A DNA stretch of 64,000 nt, from the NCBI RefSeq assembly GCF_040544555.1, contig NZ_JBEPKD010000001.1:1-64000 (forward strand), written 5' to 3'. The notes below the pieces were generated by a model. The model searched no databases, was not told the origin of the DNA, and was given only the letters and a program-made list of their open reading frames with translations. How positions within the stretch are numbered: the stretch's first letter is position 1; each line of letters begins with the position of its first letter. A program made the position numbers and the translations under genes. Shown here piece by piece: positions 18,020 through 25,528 of this stretch. This DNA comes from Halalkalibacter oceani. GTDB taxonomy: Bacteria; Bacillota; Bacilli; Bacillales; Bacillaceae_D.

Positions 18020-18362
18020 TAAAGCAGCCGCCCGTATTTCTCTTGAAGCTGATGATAGGGCGCTGATAAAAGTGGACGTGAAAGGAAAAGTGGAGGAACA
18101 AAGCTCTCCAAAGCTGATTCAAAGTGCCGATTTGTCCAAAATCGCTGAATCGATGGAGGAGAAGATCAAAAACGATCTCACCGATTTAGTCGCAAAACTT
18201 CAAGACAATGCTGTAGATCCACTCGGCTTTGGTCTGAAGTACCGGGCGAGACATTGGAACAGCACGAAAACCGAGGAAGAAGAATGGAAGAGGCTCTATC
18301 CTGAGCTGAAGTATCAGATCAATGTCGATGTTGATTTAAAAGCTCCGGCGGTTATCAGATAA
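18000..18362 (+). pseudogene. C-terminal remnant of a gerC-type lipoprotein gene
   Basis: About 120 residues match the C-terminal domain of GerC subunits: the DPLGFGLKYRARHW motif is followed by the EEEWKRLYPELKYQINVDVDL strand typical of the family. The N-terminal lipoprotein signal and the first two domains are missing. With the two preceding fragments it shows an ancestral A-B-C order. Its own ATG at 18000 has no ribosome binding site. Confidence 0.75.
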
Positions 18363-18381
18363 AGAAAAGCCAATTGCATAA

Positions 18382-18425
18382 GGGCTGGGCAAAAGGTTAT
18401 TTGTTCTTTCCCTTTTGCCCAGCCC
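18382..18425. terminator. GGCTGGG-family hairpin H1 (15-bp perfect stem)
   Basis: GGGCTGGGCAAAAGG (18382-18396) is perfectly complementary to CCTTTTGCCCAGCCC (18411-18425). It lies between convergent genes. No long T-run follows on either side. It belongs to the hairpin family also at 30664, 32625, 40374, 42820 and 56466. Confidence 0.75.
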
Positions 18426-18440
18426 CTGAAAGCGTTTGTT

Positions 18441-19481
18441 CTATTGTTGTTCCGTATCGATTGAAGATAAAATTTCGGTAAACAGTTCGATGTCGTTTGT
18501 TAGTTTTTCATGGTATTCTTCTGAGCTGAGCCAACCTTCACGAAGATGCAAAAAGGCATTTTTCTCAAATTCTTTATACTCAGGTGAGTCGTAAATATCT
18601 TTCACGGTTTCTTCCAACAGCTCAATAATTTCGTCCGGTACTTCATTGCGGATCATTAAACCGCGTTCTACGCCAGTCGTAATATCATAACCAAGTTCCA
18701 CGCTTGTTGGAACATCCGGGAAATCGTCAATCCGCTCCTCGGCGAAGAACAGAATTGGCTCCATTTCTCCAGCCTCGATAGAAGAGGCGACAGGGCCGAC
18801 TTCTTCCAGCATCGCGTCGATGTGGCCGCCGAGAAGCGCCGCGTGCATTTGACCGGCACCTTCAAACGGAATGAATTCAATCGCCAATTCCGTTTCTGCG
18901 TGAAGCATCGTAAAGACGATGTGATCGGTAGTGCCGATCCCTGTACCGCCGATCTTGATCGTGCTTGATTTCGCTTGCTCGAACAAATCCTCGATCGATT
19001 CAAACGTGCCTGGCTTGATCTGCAAAGCAAAGGTATCACTTTGCAGCCGGGCAATCGGGGTAAAGACATTTAATTGATTGTCGGTATTTGTTCCCATCGC
19101 CACTTGAATCGGCAGGGCTCCCGTGGCGACAATCGTATAGCCGTCGGCCGGTTCGTTGGCGCCTATTTCCTTGGCGATCACGCCGCCCGCTCCTTCATGA
19201 TTGATCACATTGACGTTTACCCCGAGTCTGTCTTCGAGACCGGCGGCAACCTGGCGGGAAAATGTATCCATTCCGCCGCCGGCCCCATGTCCGACTAAAA
19301 TGACAATATCCCTCGTTGGATATTCCAGGCTTGCTGTTTCCTCCTTACTCGTCTCATCTGTCTGCTCGTCTTGATCCGCCGGACCTTCTGTAGCTGTCTG
19401 CTCGCTCTGCCCGCAAGCGACCAAACCGAAGAAAATTCCGATTGCGCATAAAAGAATCAATAATGGCTTTGGCTTTCTCAT
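18441..19481 (-). CDS. TctC-type solute-binding lipoprotein
   Basis: This 346-residue protein is an extracytoplasmic receptor of the tripartite tricarboxylate transporter (TTT) family, which captures di- and tricarboxylates. It begins MRKPKP, a hydrophobic stretch and a lipobox (GLVACG), then an acidic Ser/Thr/Glu spacer. The family blocks YPTRDIVILVGHGAGGGMD near residue 58 and the NHEGAGGVIA loop are present. Start ATG 19479-19481 is chosen because the lipoprotein signal begins there; six codons further upstream lies another ATG (19497-19499) without a site. No TctA or TctB membrane partner is in the window, so it is an orphan. Confidence 0.87.
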   Translation of the reverse strand: MRKPKPLLILLCAIGIFFGLVACGQSEQTATEGPADQDEQTDETSKEETASLEYPTRDIVILVGHGAGGGMDTFSRQVAAGLEDRLGVNVNVINHEGAGGVIAKEIGANEPADGYTIVATGALPIQVAMGTNTDNQLNVFTPIARLQSDTFALQIKPGTFESIEDLFEQAKSSTIKIGGTGIGTTDHIVFTMLHAETELAIEFIPFEGAGQMHAALLGGHIDAMLEEVGPVASSIEAGEMEPILFFAEERIDDFPDVPTSVELGYDITTGVERGLMIRNEVPDEIIELLEETVKDIYDSPEYKEFEKNAFLHLREGWLSSEEYHEKLTNDIELFTEILSSIDTEQQ

Positions 19482-19662
19482 GTGTTCTCGTTCCCCCATC
19501 TGTGTTTGCTTATAAATCATACAAAACAACTATGAATGATAAGTATTGTAATAATAGTATCATATTTCTGAAAAATGACAATGAATAATTTGATTTTTCT
19601 TTGTTTTACGACAGGCAAATCGGGAATAAGACAGGTAAACATCAAGAAAAGGAGAGAGCGAA

Positions 19663-19827
19663 ATGGAAAAAGACAATCTTGACATGAGCATGAGTAAGCA
19701 GGCGGCCGAAAGACGCAAACAGCTGGAGAAGGAATTGCGCAATCAATTTAAAAATCCGATTATTCATAAAGCGATCAAAAGCGACAAAGTATACGTTCCG
19801 TTAAAAGTAGAGAAGCTTTGGGGCTGA
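19663..19827 (+). CDS. Small basic hypothetical protein, 54 aa
   Basis: ATG 19663 follows AAAAGGAGAGAG at good spacing. The 54-residue product has an N-terminal amphipathic helix rich in Lys, Glu and Arg (KQAAERRKQLEKELRNQF) and a C-terminal segment ending in LKVEKLWG. No signal or membrane segment is seen, and the family is not recognised. The strong ribosome binding site and the terminator after it support a real gene. Confidence 0.6.
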   Translation: MEKDNLDMSMSKQAAERRKQLEKELRNQFKNPIIHKAIKSDKVYVPLKVEKLWG

Positions 19828-19856
19828 ATATAAAAGAGGCACTAACAAATGAAAAA

Positions 19857-19890
19857 AACAGAAGTCGACAGCCTTTGTTGACTTCTGTTT
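19857..19890. terminator. Bidirectional terminator
   Basis: AAACAGAAGTC (19857-19867) pairs with GACTTCTGTTT (19880-19890). On the minus strand it is followed by seven T, so it ends the convergent membrane-protein gene; on the plus strand it follows the 54-aa gene by 30 nt. Confidence 0.82.
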
Positions 19891-19891
19891 G

Positions 19892-20464
19892 CTATATCAC
19901 CGGTTTCCTTTGTTTTAAGTATTTGAACAAAGCCGTAAATGCATAAGCAGCATAAGCGACTAAAATGTCAATCAGAAATAAATAAAACAGATTCATTCCC
20001 TTGTGCATCGTAAGGAGGCCAATTAGCCTTGAAAATCCTGCAAGCCCAAAAGAAAAAAAGACGGAAACGAAAATGGCATAAAGGAAAAAGCTTTTCTGAC
20101 GATTGCTGCAATATTGATACAACAACATGAATGTTACCGGAAAGAGCACTGCAGTGATCGTGATTCCGGACGGCAGGACATACGTTAAGCGGTGAGGATG
20201 ATCAATCAGGTTATACATCGAAAGCATTTGATCAATATTTGACCAGAGAACATGGGCGGTATAGCCATAAAATGATATTTCAAAAAACCTTGTCCGATCA
20301 AGCTTTTTATACAAATAAAAGAGAGGTAATAGGATCGTCAGTAAATTAACCCAGAAGTACCAGGTAGAAAAGTCAGAGTATAAGTCCCAGTAATTTGAAT
20401 TTAACTCGAGAAGTTTTTCTTTTGTCCGGTAAATTTCTGCATAAAGCTGTTGCTGTTCATTCAT
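19892..20464 (-). CDS. CBO0543-family membrane protein
   Basis: The 190-residue protein has an N-terminal helix (MNEQQQLYAEIYRTKEKL) and about five membrane segments between residues 35 and 180. The NYWDLYSDFSTWYFWVNL entry into the first helix is typical of the CBO0543 family found in spore formers. Function is unknown. A ribosome binding site AGGAGGG lies upstream. The gene is divergent from sda. Confidence 0.72.
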   Translation of the reverse strand: MNEQQQLYAEIYRTKEKLLELNSNYWDLYSDFSTWYFWVNLLTILLPLFYLYKKLDRTRFFEISFYGYTAHVLWSNIDQMLSMYNLIDHPHRLTYVLPSGITITAVLFPVTFMLLYQYCSNRQKSFFLYAIFVSVFFSFGLAGFSRLIGLLTMHKGMNLFYLFLIDILVAYAAYAFTALFKYLKQRKPVI

Positions 20465-20634
20465 ACTTTGCCCTCCTAAAAGTCAACAAGATGCCGCTGC
20501 CTTTATTATTGTTTGACTCAGGCTGTCATCCTATACAAAGCACTGCTTTCATGAGTGGAATTAGGAAAAAATTACGTTTTAAGAATGAAGATAGTGGGTA
20601 TTTATCAGTAATAAATAAGGGAAGGATGAACGAC

Positions 20635-20787
20635 ATGTACATAACGTGCTACAACAAAAGTCTTGAAAAGCTGACTGATGATAAGTTGCAGGAAGCATTA
20701 GCCGAAGCGATCAAGTGTGGGTTAGAGCATGATTTCATTGAAACGTTAAAAAATGAACTGAAAGTAAGAGAGCTGAAAAGTGTTTAG
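20635..20787 (+). CDS. sda: Sporulation checkpoint inhibitor Sda
   Basis: Sda blocks sporulation by binding the dimerisation domain of KinA and KinB kinases when DNA is damaged or still replicating. The 50 residues align with B. subtilis Sda (46 aa): LEKLTDDKLQEAL for KLSDELLIESY, then GLEHDFIETLKNELKVREL for NLNRDFIELIENEIKRRSL. ATG 20635 is taken, 9 nt after GGAAGG; ATG 20626 is too close. The region just upstream shows no clear DnaA boxes, unlike B. subtilis. A sporulation kinase of the KinB type is encoded at 35325. Confidence 0.88.
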   Translation: MYITCYNKSLEKLTDDKLQEALAEAIKCGLEHDFIETLKNELKVRELKSV

Positions 20788-20841
20788 TAGCACCAGCCTT
20801 ATAATAGATAGGATCGCTTCACCTTTTTACATACTGGATAC

Positions 20842-20885
20842 AGGATATGTCAAAGGGAAACCTTGGTCATATCCTCATTTGTTTT
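20842..20885 (+). terminator. Terminator-like hairpin after sda
   Basis: AGGATATG (20842-20849) pairs with CATATCCT (20868-20875), extended by CAA-GG/CCTTGG, then CATTTGTTTT. Confidence 0.65.
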
Positions 20886-20942
20886 AAAGAAAAATCGTTT
20901 CAGCGAGCTGAAAAAGTTTAGATGAGAAAAGGAGGAAGGAAG

Positions 20943-21116
20943 TTGAAGCTGGCCAAAAAAGTAGAAGAAATGGAAAAGATGCTGGAGCAGCAGCTGGGCC
21001 GAAAGCTTACCCAAAAGGAAGTCGAATTTTTAAAATGGCTCGTTCATTCGGCAAAGTACAGAGAGGAAGGGTTTCCTTCTTTTTTTCAAAGCGAGAATAA
21101 AAAACGCTCGTTCTAA
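20943..21116 (+). CDS. Small hypothetical protein, 57 aa
   Basis: TTG 20943 has AGGAGG 7 nt upstream. The product is charged and helical: KLAKKVEEMEKMLEQQLGRK, then LTQKEVEFLKWLVHSAKY and a basic end. It resembles small coiled-coil proteins of bacilli but I cannot name it. An in-frame ATG at 20922 has no binding site. It is convergent with lexA and overlaps the lexA terminator. Confidence 0.6.
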   Translation: MKLAKKVEEMEKMLEQQLGRKLTQKEVEFLKWLVHSAKYREEGFPSFFQSENKKRSF

Positions 21117-21131
21117 TGAGAACAAAGCGCT
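21098..21131 (-). terminator. Terminator of lexA
   Basis: On the minus strand GCGCTTTGTTCT pairs with AGAACGAGCGT around a CATT loop, followed by TTTTTT. It overlaps the end of the convergent 57-aa gene. Confidence 0.78.
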
Positions 21132-21151
21132 TCAGCAATATATGGGTTTGC

Positions 21152-21775
21152 TTAGTGAATCGTCCGAAAAACGCCGATCACTTTTCCCAGAACCGTACAA
21201 TCCTTTAATAAAATCGGGGCCATTGTTGAGTTTTCCGGCTGAAGGCGAATGTAATCCTTCTCGCGGAAGAAACGCTTCACGGTGGCTTCGTTTTCTTCTG
21301 TCATCGCAACGATAATATCCCCGTTGTCAGCCGATTGCTGCTGGCGGACAATGACCATATCTCCATCGAAAATTCCGGCTTCAATCATACTGTCCCCTTG
21401 AATCACAAGAACATATGTATTCTCATGTGAACCGAGATGATCAGGCAGAGGCAGGTAATCTTCAATATTTTCAACCGCGGTAATTGGATTCCCCGCAGTG
21501 ACCTTTCCGATGATCGGAACATACGTCGTCTTTTGCTCCTTAACAGCTTGAACCTCATGATCCAAATGAAGAATCTCAATCGCTCTCGGCTTGGTCGGGT
21601 CCCGGCGGATGTAGCCTTTCTTTTCAAGGCGGGACAAGTGACCGTGTACCGTGGAACTGGAAGCGAGACCGACGGCTTCTCCAATTTCTCTTACAGAGGG
21701 CGGATATCCCTTTTTCCTTACCTCGTCTTTAATGTATTCCAGTATTTCAAGCTGTCTCTTTGATAGCTTTGACAT
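21152..21775 (-). CDS. lexA: SOS repressor LexA
   Basis: LexA represses DNA-damage genes and is inactivated by RecA-stimulated self-cleavage. The 207 residues comprise a winged helix DNA-binding domain (YPPSVREIGEAVGLASSSTVHGHL) and a peptidase domain: cleavage bond Ala94-Gly95 (KVTAGNP), catalytic Ser129 (GDSM) and Lys167 (EATVKRF). Length and sequence match the B. subtilis form. Two ATGs in tandem follow GGGGTGA; the second (21775) gives the family-typical MSKLSKRQ start. It is divergent from yneA and its promoter carries a LexA box, so it is autoregulated. Confidence 0.97.
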   Translation of the reverse strand: MSKLSKRQLEILEYIKDEVRKKGYPPSVREIGEAVGLASSSTVHGHLSRLEKKGYIRRDPTKPRAIEILHLDHEVQAVKEQKTTYVPIIGKVTAGNPITAVENIEDYLPLPDHLGSHENTYVLVIQGDSMIEAGIFDGDMVIVRQQQSADNGDIIVAMTEENEATVKRFFREKDYIRLQPENSTMAPILLKDCTVLGKVIGVFRTIH

Positions 21776-21809
21776 CATGTCACCCCAATTCGCTTTCCTG
21801 TTTAGCTAA

Positions 21810-21838
21810 ATTGTACCATGCGAACATATGTAATGCAA
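21810..21838 (-). promoter_or_regulatory. SigA promoter of lexA
   Basis: On the minus strand TTGCAT (21838-21833) and TACAAT (21815-21810) are 17 bp apart. LexA box 1 lies within the spacer. Confidence 0.82.
21821..21834. promoter_or_regulatory. LexA box 1
   Basis: CGAACATATGTAAT matches 11 of 14 positions of the Bacillus LexA consensus CGAAC-N4-GTTYG. It is placed within the lexA promoter spacer. Confidence 0.75.
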
Positions 21839-21849
21839 ACGTTAGTTCT
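21836..21849. promoter_or_regulatory. Weak LexA box 2
   Basis: CAAACGTTAGTTCT keeps the AAC and GTTC cores of the Bacillus LexA site with about four mismatches. It is offset 15 bp from box 1. Confidence 0.4.
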
Positions 21850-21859
21850 AAAAAAACTA

Positions 21860-21888
21860 TTGACACAAACGCTTGTTCTTATTATTAT
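21860..21888 (+). promoter_or_regulatory. SigA promoter of yneA
   Basis: TTGACA (21860-21865) and TATTAT (21883-21888) are 17 bp apart. A LexA box begins just after the -35 hexamer. Confidence 0.85.
21866..21879. promoter_or_regulatory. LexA box 3, inside the yneA promoter spacer
   Basis: CAAACGCTTGTTCT matches 11 of 14 consensus positions and fills the spacer between the yneA -35 and -10 hexamers. Confidence 0.72.
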
Positions 21889-21893
21889 AAAAG

Positions 21894-21907
21894 CGAACAG
21901 ATATTCT
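21894..21907. promoter_or_regulatory. LexA box 4, just downstream of the yneA -10
   Basis: CGAACAGATATTCT matches 12 of 14 consensus positions and would cover the transcription start region of yneA. Confidence 0.72.
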
Positions 21908-21925
21908 TATTTGAGGTGAAGCGAA

Positions 21926-22192
21926 ATGATTAAACGACTTACTGGACAGGAATTATTTATTGTCATACTGGCGATTGTCGCATTAGTATTTATGTATACA
22001 GCTCTTTTAACAAGCGATCGGGGAGACCAACAGGTCGGCTATGACGCCGAACAGCTGGAGGAAGACCTGTTTGCCGGCCCGGCGCATCCACTGCAACTCA
22101 ATCAAGCGATGGAGAAGGACAATTGGCTGTTTGTTTATTCAAATGAAGAGATGGAGCCGGAGAGTGACGAAAACGAATGGGAGCAGCGATAA
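21926..22192 (+). CDS. YneA-position SOS membrane protein without LysM
   Basis: By position (divergent from lexA, LexA-controlled, before yneB) this 88-residue protein is the counterpart of YneA, the SOS inhibitor of cell division. It has an N-terminal membrane helix at about residues 8-27, also as in YneA, then a very acidic extracellular tail (DAEQLEEDLF, EEMEPESDENE). The C-terminal LysM domain of B. subtilis YneA (103 aa) is not visible, although a short WLFVYSNEE stretch may be a trace. Whether it still stops division is uncertain. GAGGTGAAG precedes the start; its end overlaps yneB by 16 nt. Confidence 0.65.
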   Translation: MIKRLTGQELFIVILAIVALVFMYTALLTSDRGDQQVGYDAEQLEEDLFAGPAHPLQLNQAMEKDNWLFVYSNEEMEPESDENEWEQR

Positions 22193-22824
22193 TTTATTGC
22201 CGCGTCAGTACGGAAAAAGCGCAACAGGAATCTTCATTACGGCGTCAGCTGACGGAGCTTTTGCAGTTGGCAGAAAAGAAGCAGCTGAAAGTCGTGGAGC
22301 AGATCAGAGAGACGGCAAGCGGCTATGAAGTCGACCGGGAAGGAATGCTCGCTGTCCTTGATCTTTTTCAGGAAGGTAAAGCGGACACGCTGCTGATTCA
22401 GGATGATACGAGACTTGGCAGGGGAAATGCGAAGATCGCCCTGCTTCACCAGCTCCGTAAGCTGAACGTGACGGTGTTATCGATCCGCGATCAAGGAGAG
22501 CTGTTTCTGTCTGAAGCGGATGAAATGGTATTGGAAATTGTAGCGATCGTGGAGGAATACCAGCGCAAGCTGCAAAATAGCAAAATCAAAAGAGGAATGA
22601 AAACAGCGATCAAAAATGGCTATCGGCCGGAACAGAATCTGAAGCGGACGCATGCAGGCGGGCGCCAGAAGAAGGAAGCGCCGATTGAAGAGATTATCCG
22701 TCTCAGAAAGCTCGAGCTGACCTTTCATGATATCGCCGCCACATTAAGGGGGCTGGGCTACGACATCTCGAAGGCGACCGTTCATCGCCGCTACCAGGAT
22801 TATGTGCGGGAACAGCAGCAGTAG
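22177..22824 (+). CDS. yneB: YneB-type serine recombinase
   Basis: The 215-residue protein has a resolvase/invertase catalytic domain: nucleophile Ser11 in YCRVSTEKAQQESS, arginine-containing TRLGRG near residue 86, and a C-terminal helix-turn-helix (LTFHDIAATLRGLGYDISKATVHRR). In B. subtilis yneB lies in the SOS-induced yneA-yneB-ynzC operon; the 16-nt overlap with the preceding gene supports the same here. Its recombination target is unknown. No partner inverted repeats were seen nearby. Confidence 0.9.
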   Translation: MGAAIIYCRVSTEKAQQESSLRRQLTELLQLAEKKQLKVVEQIRETASGYEVDREGMLAVLDLFQEGKADTLLIQDDTRLGRGNAKIALLHQLRKLNVTVLSIRDQGELFLSEADEMVLEIVAIVEEYQRKLQNSKIKRGMKTAIKNGYRPEQNLKRTHAGGRQKKEAPIEEIIRLRKLELTFHDIAATLRGLGYDISKATVHRRYQDYVREQQQ

Positions 22825-22895
22825 GCCGAGCGGCTTCTGTTGAAAGACGGGCTGTCTTCCTGTAAAGTTAGAAGAACATGGAGGTGGCTTTAGCG

Positions 22896-23135
22896 ATGCT
22901 ATCAAAAGAAAAAATTGCAAGAATTAATGAATTGGCCAAACGGGCGAAAACATCCGGGCTAACGAAATCCGAAGCGCAGGAGCAGCAGACGCTTCGAAAT
23001 GAATATATCCAGACGTTCAGGCAGTCATTTAAACAGCAGCTTCACAACGTGACGGTTGTGGATGGCAATGGAAATGACGTCACGCCTGATGCCCTTAAAT
23101 TAAGCAAAGAAAATCAAAATAAGCGACCTCATTAA
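22896..23135 (+). CDS. ynzC: YnzC (DUF896) protein
   Basis: The 79-residue product matches YnzC (77 aa): MLSKEKIARINELAKRAK, GLTKSEAQEQQTLRNEYIQ and a terminal domain with KQQLHNVTVVDGNGNDVTP. YnzC is the last gene of the SOS-controlled yneA operon in B. subtilis and folds as a helical hairpin; its role is unknown. ATG 22896 has GGAGGTGG 7 nt upstream, so an in-frame ATG at 22878 was rejected. The terminator overlaps its last codons. Confidence 0.94.
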   Translation: MLSKEKIARINELAKRAKTSGLTKSEAQEQQTLRNEYIQTFRQSFKQQLHNVTVVDGNGNDVTPDALKLSKENQNKRPH

Positions 23136-23156
23136 ATGAGCTGTCGCTTTTTTCTT
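23121..23156 (+). terminator. Terminator of the yneA-yneB-ynzC operon
   Basis: AAGCGAC (23121-23127) pairs with GTCGCTT, with CTCATTTAATGAG-like pairing inside, then six T. Confidence 0.86.
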
Positions 23157-23243
23157 GCAGGTCTTTCTCTCTAAAGAATCGCTGCGCAGTTTTTCTTTTA
23201 TGAAACAGAGCATTCTAACATAAAGCGAATCTTCAGAGAACAC

Positions 23244-23272
23244 TTGTGAAAACACGGGAGAAAGTATATGAT
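23244..23272 (+). promoter_or_regulatory. SigA-type promoter of tkt
   Basis: TTGTGA (23244-23249) and TATGAT (23267-23272) are 17 bp apart, 48 nt before the tkt start. Confidence 0.65.
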
Positions 23273-23320
23273 AAAAGGCGAAATGCTCGTTTTCACCTAT
23301 TGGAAAGGATGGTTGTTAAG

Positions 23321-25318
23321 ATGGGAAATAAAGTTGATGCGTTAGCGATTAATACGATTCGAACACTGTCGATTGATAGTATTGAAAAGGCGAATTCAGG
23401 ACATCCCGGTATGCCGATGGGAGCGGCGCCGATGGCCTATAGTTTATGGACAAAATGGATGAACCACAATCCGGCGAACCCGAACTGGGCAAACCGTGAC
23501 CGCTTTGTGTTATCAGCAGGACACGGTTCAATGCTGCTGTACAGCTTGCTTCATCTTGCGGGCTATGATCTTTCGCTTGAGGATTTAAAGCAGTTCCGTC
23601 AATGGGGAAGCAAAACTCCTGGACATCCGGAGTATGGTCATACGCCAGGTGTGGAAGCAACGACAGGTCCGCTTGGACAAGGGATCGCGATGGCGGTCGG
23701 AATGGCGATGGCTGAACGTCATTTAGCAAGTACATATAATAAAGATGATTTTCAAATCGTTGACCATTATACATATTCAATTTGCGGTGACGGTGATTTA
23801 ATGGAAGGCGTTTCGGCTGAAGCCGCTTCGCTTGCCGGTCATTTAAAGCTGGGCCGCTTAATTGTTTTGTATGATTCAAACGATATTTCTCTCGATGGAG
23901 AGTTGCACATTTCTTTCTCCGAAAACGTAGAAGATCGCTATAAAGCGTATGGCTGGCAAGTGATTCGTGTCGAGGACGGTAATGACCTGGCAGAAATCAA
24001 TCAGGCGCTTGAGGCGGCGAAACAAGATGAACGTCCGACGCTAATTGAAGTAAAGACGGTGATTGGCTTCGGTTCACCAAATAAATCGGGGAAATCGGCT
24101 TCTCACGGGGCACCGCTCGGTAAAGAAGAGGTAGGCTTGACGAAATCAGCCTACAAGTGGGTATTTGAACAGGATTTCCATGTTCCGGATGAAGTACGTG
24201 AACATTTTGCTGCTATAAAAGAACAAGGCGGGCAAAAGGAACAAGAGTGGAACGAGCTGTTTGCGAAGTACAAGCAGGCTTATCCTGAGCTCGCTGCCCA
24301 ATTTGAACTGGCGTTGCAAGGAGAGCTTCCAGAAGGCTGGGATGCGAATGCCCCGGTTTATGAGACTGGCTCCAAAGTAGCGACACGTTCATCTTCCGGC
24401 GAAGCGTTGAATGCTTTTGCGGCGACTGTGCCTCAGCTTTTCGGTGGCTCAGCTGACCTTGCTTCTTCCAATAAAACGATGATGAAAGGTCTTGGTGACT
24501 TCAGCCGTGATCATTACGAAGGCCGAAACATCTGGTTCGGTGTACGTGAGTTTGCGATGGGGGCAGCGGTAAACGGAATGGCGCTTCATGGCGGGCTGAA
24601 AGTATTCGGCGCTACGTTCTTTGTCTTTTCTGATTACTTGCGTCCGGCGATCCGTCTCGCGGCGTTAATGAAGCTTCCGGTCATTTATGTCTTCACGCAT
24701 GACAGTATTGCGGTCGGAGAGGACGGCCCGACTCACGAGCCGGTTGAACAGCTCGCTTCTCTTCGGGCGATGCCGGGCCTTTCTGTCATCCGCCCTGGTG
24801 ACAGCAACGAAGCGGTTGCGGCCTGGAAGCTTGCGCTCGAAAGCAAGGATACACCAACGGCTCTCGTCTTGACGCGTCAAAACTTGACGACGATCGAGGG
24901 CACTTCCGAGCGTGCGTATGAAGGCGTGAAAAAGGGCGCATATGTCGTCTCGAAGGCAAATGGGCAAGCGGATGTTCTGCTGCTCGCGACTGGTTCCGAA
25001 GTGCCGCTTGCTGTTGAAGCACAATCTGCGCTTGAAAAGGAAGGCATTCATGCCAATGTTGTCAGCATGCCGAGCTGGGATCGTTTTGAAGCACAGTCTC
25101 AGGAGTATAAGGATGAAGTTCTTCCTCCGAGCATCAGCGTCCGACTTGGACTTGAGATGGGTTCTTCCTTAGGATGGGCCAAATATGTCGGCTCGGCCGG
25201 CGATGTACTGGCGATTGATCAATTTGGAGCGTCGGCGCCGGGAGAGAAGATTATTGCAGAGTATGGATTTACTGTCGATAATGTTGTCGCCAAGGTAAAG
25301 GCCTTGTTACAAAAGTAA
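23321..25318 (+). CDS. tkt: Transketolase
   Basis: Transketolase moves two-carbon units between sugar phosphates in the non-oxidative pentose phosphate pathway, with thiamine diphosphate as cofactor. The 665-residue length fits the family (667 in B. subtilis). Visible motifs are NSGHPGMPMG near residue 25, GHGSMLLY near 65, the TPP-binding GDGDLMEG near 155 followed by NDISLDG, and EDGPTHEPVEQ with the phosphate site near 470. Start MGNKVDALAINTIR is chosen from family alignment; a GGAAAGG precedes it. It keeps its B. subtilis place after ynzC. Confidence 0.97.
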   Translation: MGNKVDALAINTIRTLSIDSIEKANSGHPGMPMGAAPMAYSLWTKWMNHNPANPNWANRDRFVLSAGHGSMLLYSLLHLAGYDLSLEDLKQFRQWGSKTPGHPEYGHTPGVEATTGPLGQGIAMAVGMAMAERHLASTYNKDDFQIVDHYTYSICGDGDLMEGVSAEAASLAGHLKLGRLIVLYDSNDISLDGELHISFSENVEDRYKAYGWQVIRVEDGNDLAEINQALEAAKQDERPTLIEVKTVIGFGSPNKSGKSASHGAPLGKEEVGLTKSAYKWVFEQDFHVPDEVREHFAAIKEQGGQKEQEWNELFAKYKQAYPELAAQFELALQGELPEGWDANAPVYETGSKVATRSSSGEALNAFAATVPQLFGGSADLASSNKTMMKGLGDFSRDHYEGRNIWFGVREFAMGAAVNGMALHGGLKVFGATFFVFSDYLRPAIRLAALMKLPVIYVFTHDSIAVGEDGPTHEPVEQLASLRAMPGLSVIRPGDSNEAVAAWKLALESKDTPTALVLTRQNLTTIEGTSERAYEGVKKGAYVVSKANGQADVLLLATGSEVPLAVEAQSALEKEGIHANVVSMPSWDRFEAQSQEYKDEVLPPSISVRLGLEMGSSLGWAKYVGSAGDVLAIDQFGASAPGEKIIAEYGFTVDNVVAKVKALLQK

Positions 25319-25393
25319 CAGCAGGAGTATGTTAGCATCACAGCGTCTGTGATGGAAAATATCGCAGCGGCGAGACTGACTTGCCGCTAGGAG

Positions 25394-25433
25394 GAGTGTC
25401 AAAGGGGAAATCCCCCTTTTGGCACTCTTTTTT
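25394..25433 (+). terminator. Terminator of tkt
   Basis: GAGTGTCAAAGGGG (25394-25407) pairs with CCCCTTTTGGCACTC, followed by TTTTTT. Confidence 0.9.
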
Positions 25434-25440
25434 CGACAAA
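25430..25440. promoter_or_regulatory. Spo0A box upstream of sirA
   Basis: TTTTCGACAAA is the exact reverse complement of TTTGTCGAAAA, the Spo0A~P binding consensus. It lies 90 nt before sirA, a direct Spo0A target in B. subtilis, and overlaps the T-run of the tkt terminator. A weaker GACAA/TTGTC inverted repeat (25468-25483) follows. The -10 candidate TATACT (25493-25498) lacks a -35, which would fit an activated promoter. Confidence 0.55.
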
Positions 25441-25528
25441 ACTAGTGGGGAAATTCGCTCTTGATTAGACAAGGAATTTTGTCACCTTTCTGTATACTAA
25501 TAGAAATCAGTTTGAGGAAAGGGTGTCC

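Noticed and set aside
23349..23879. 176-codon open frame on the minus strand inside tkt
   Set aside because: It is fully antisense to a highly conserved gene, has no ribosome binding site, and its composition follows the complementary strand of tkt codons.
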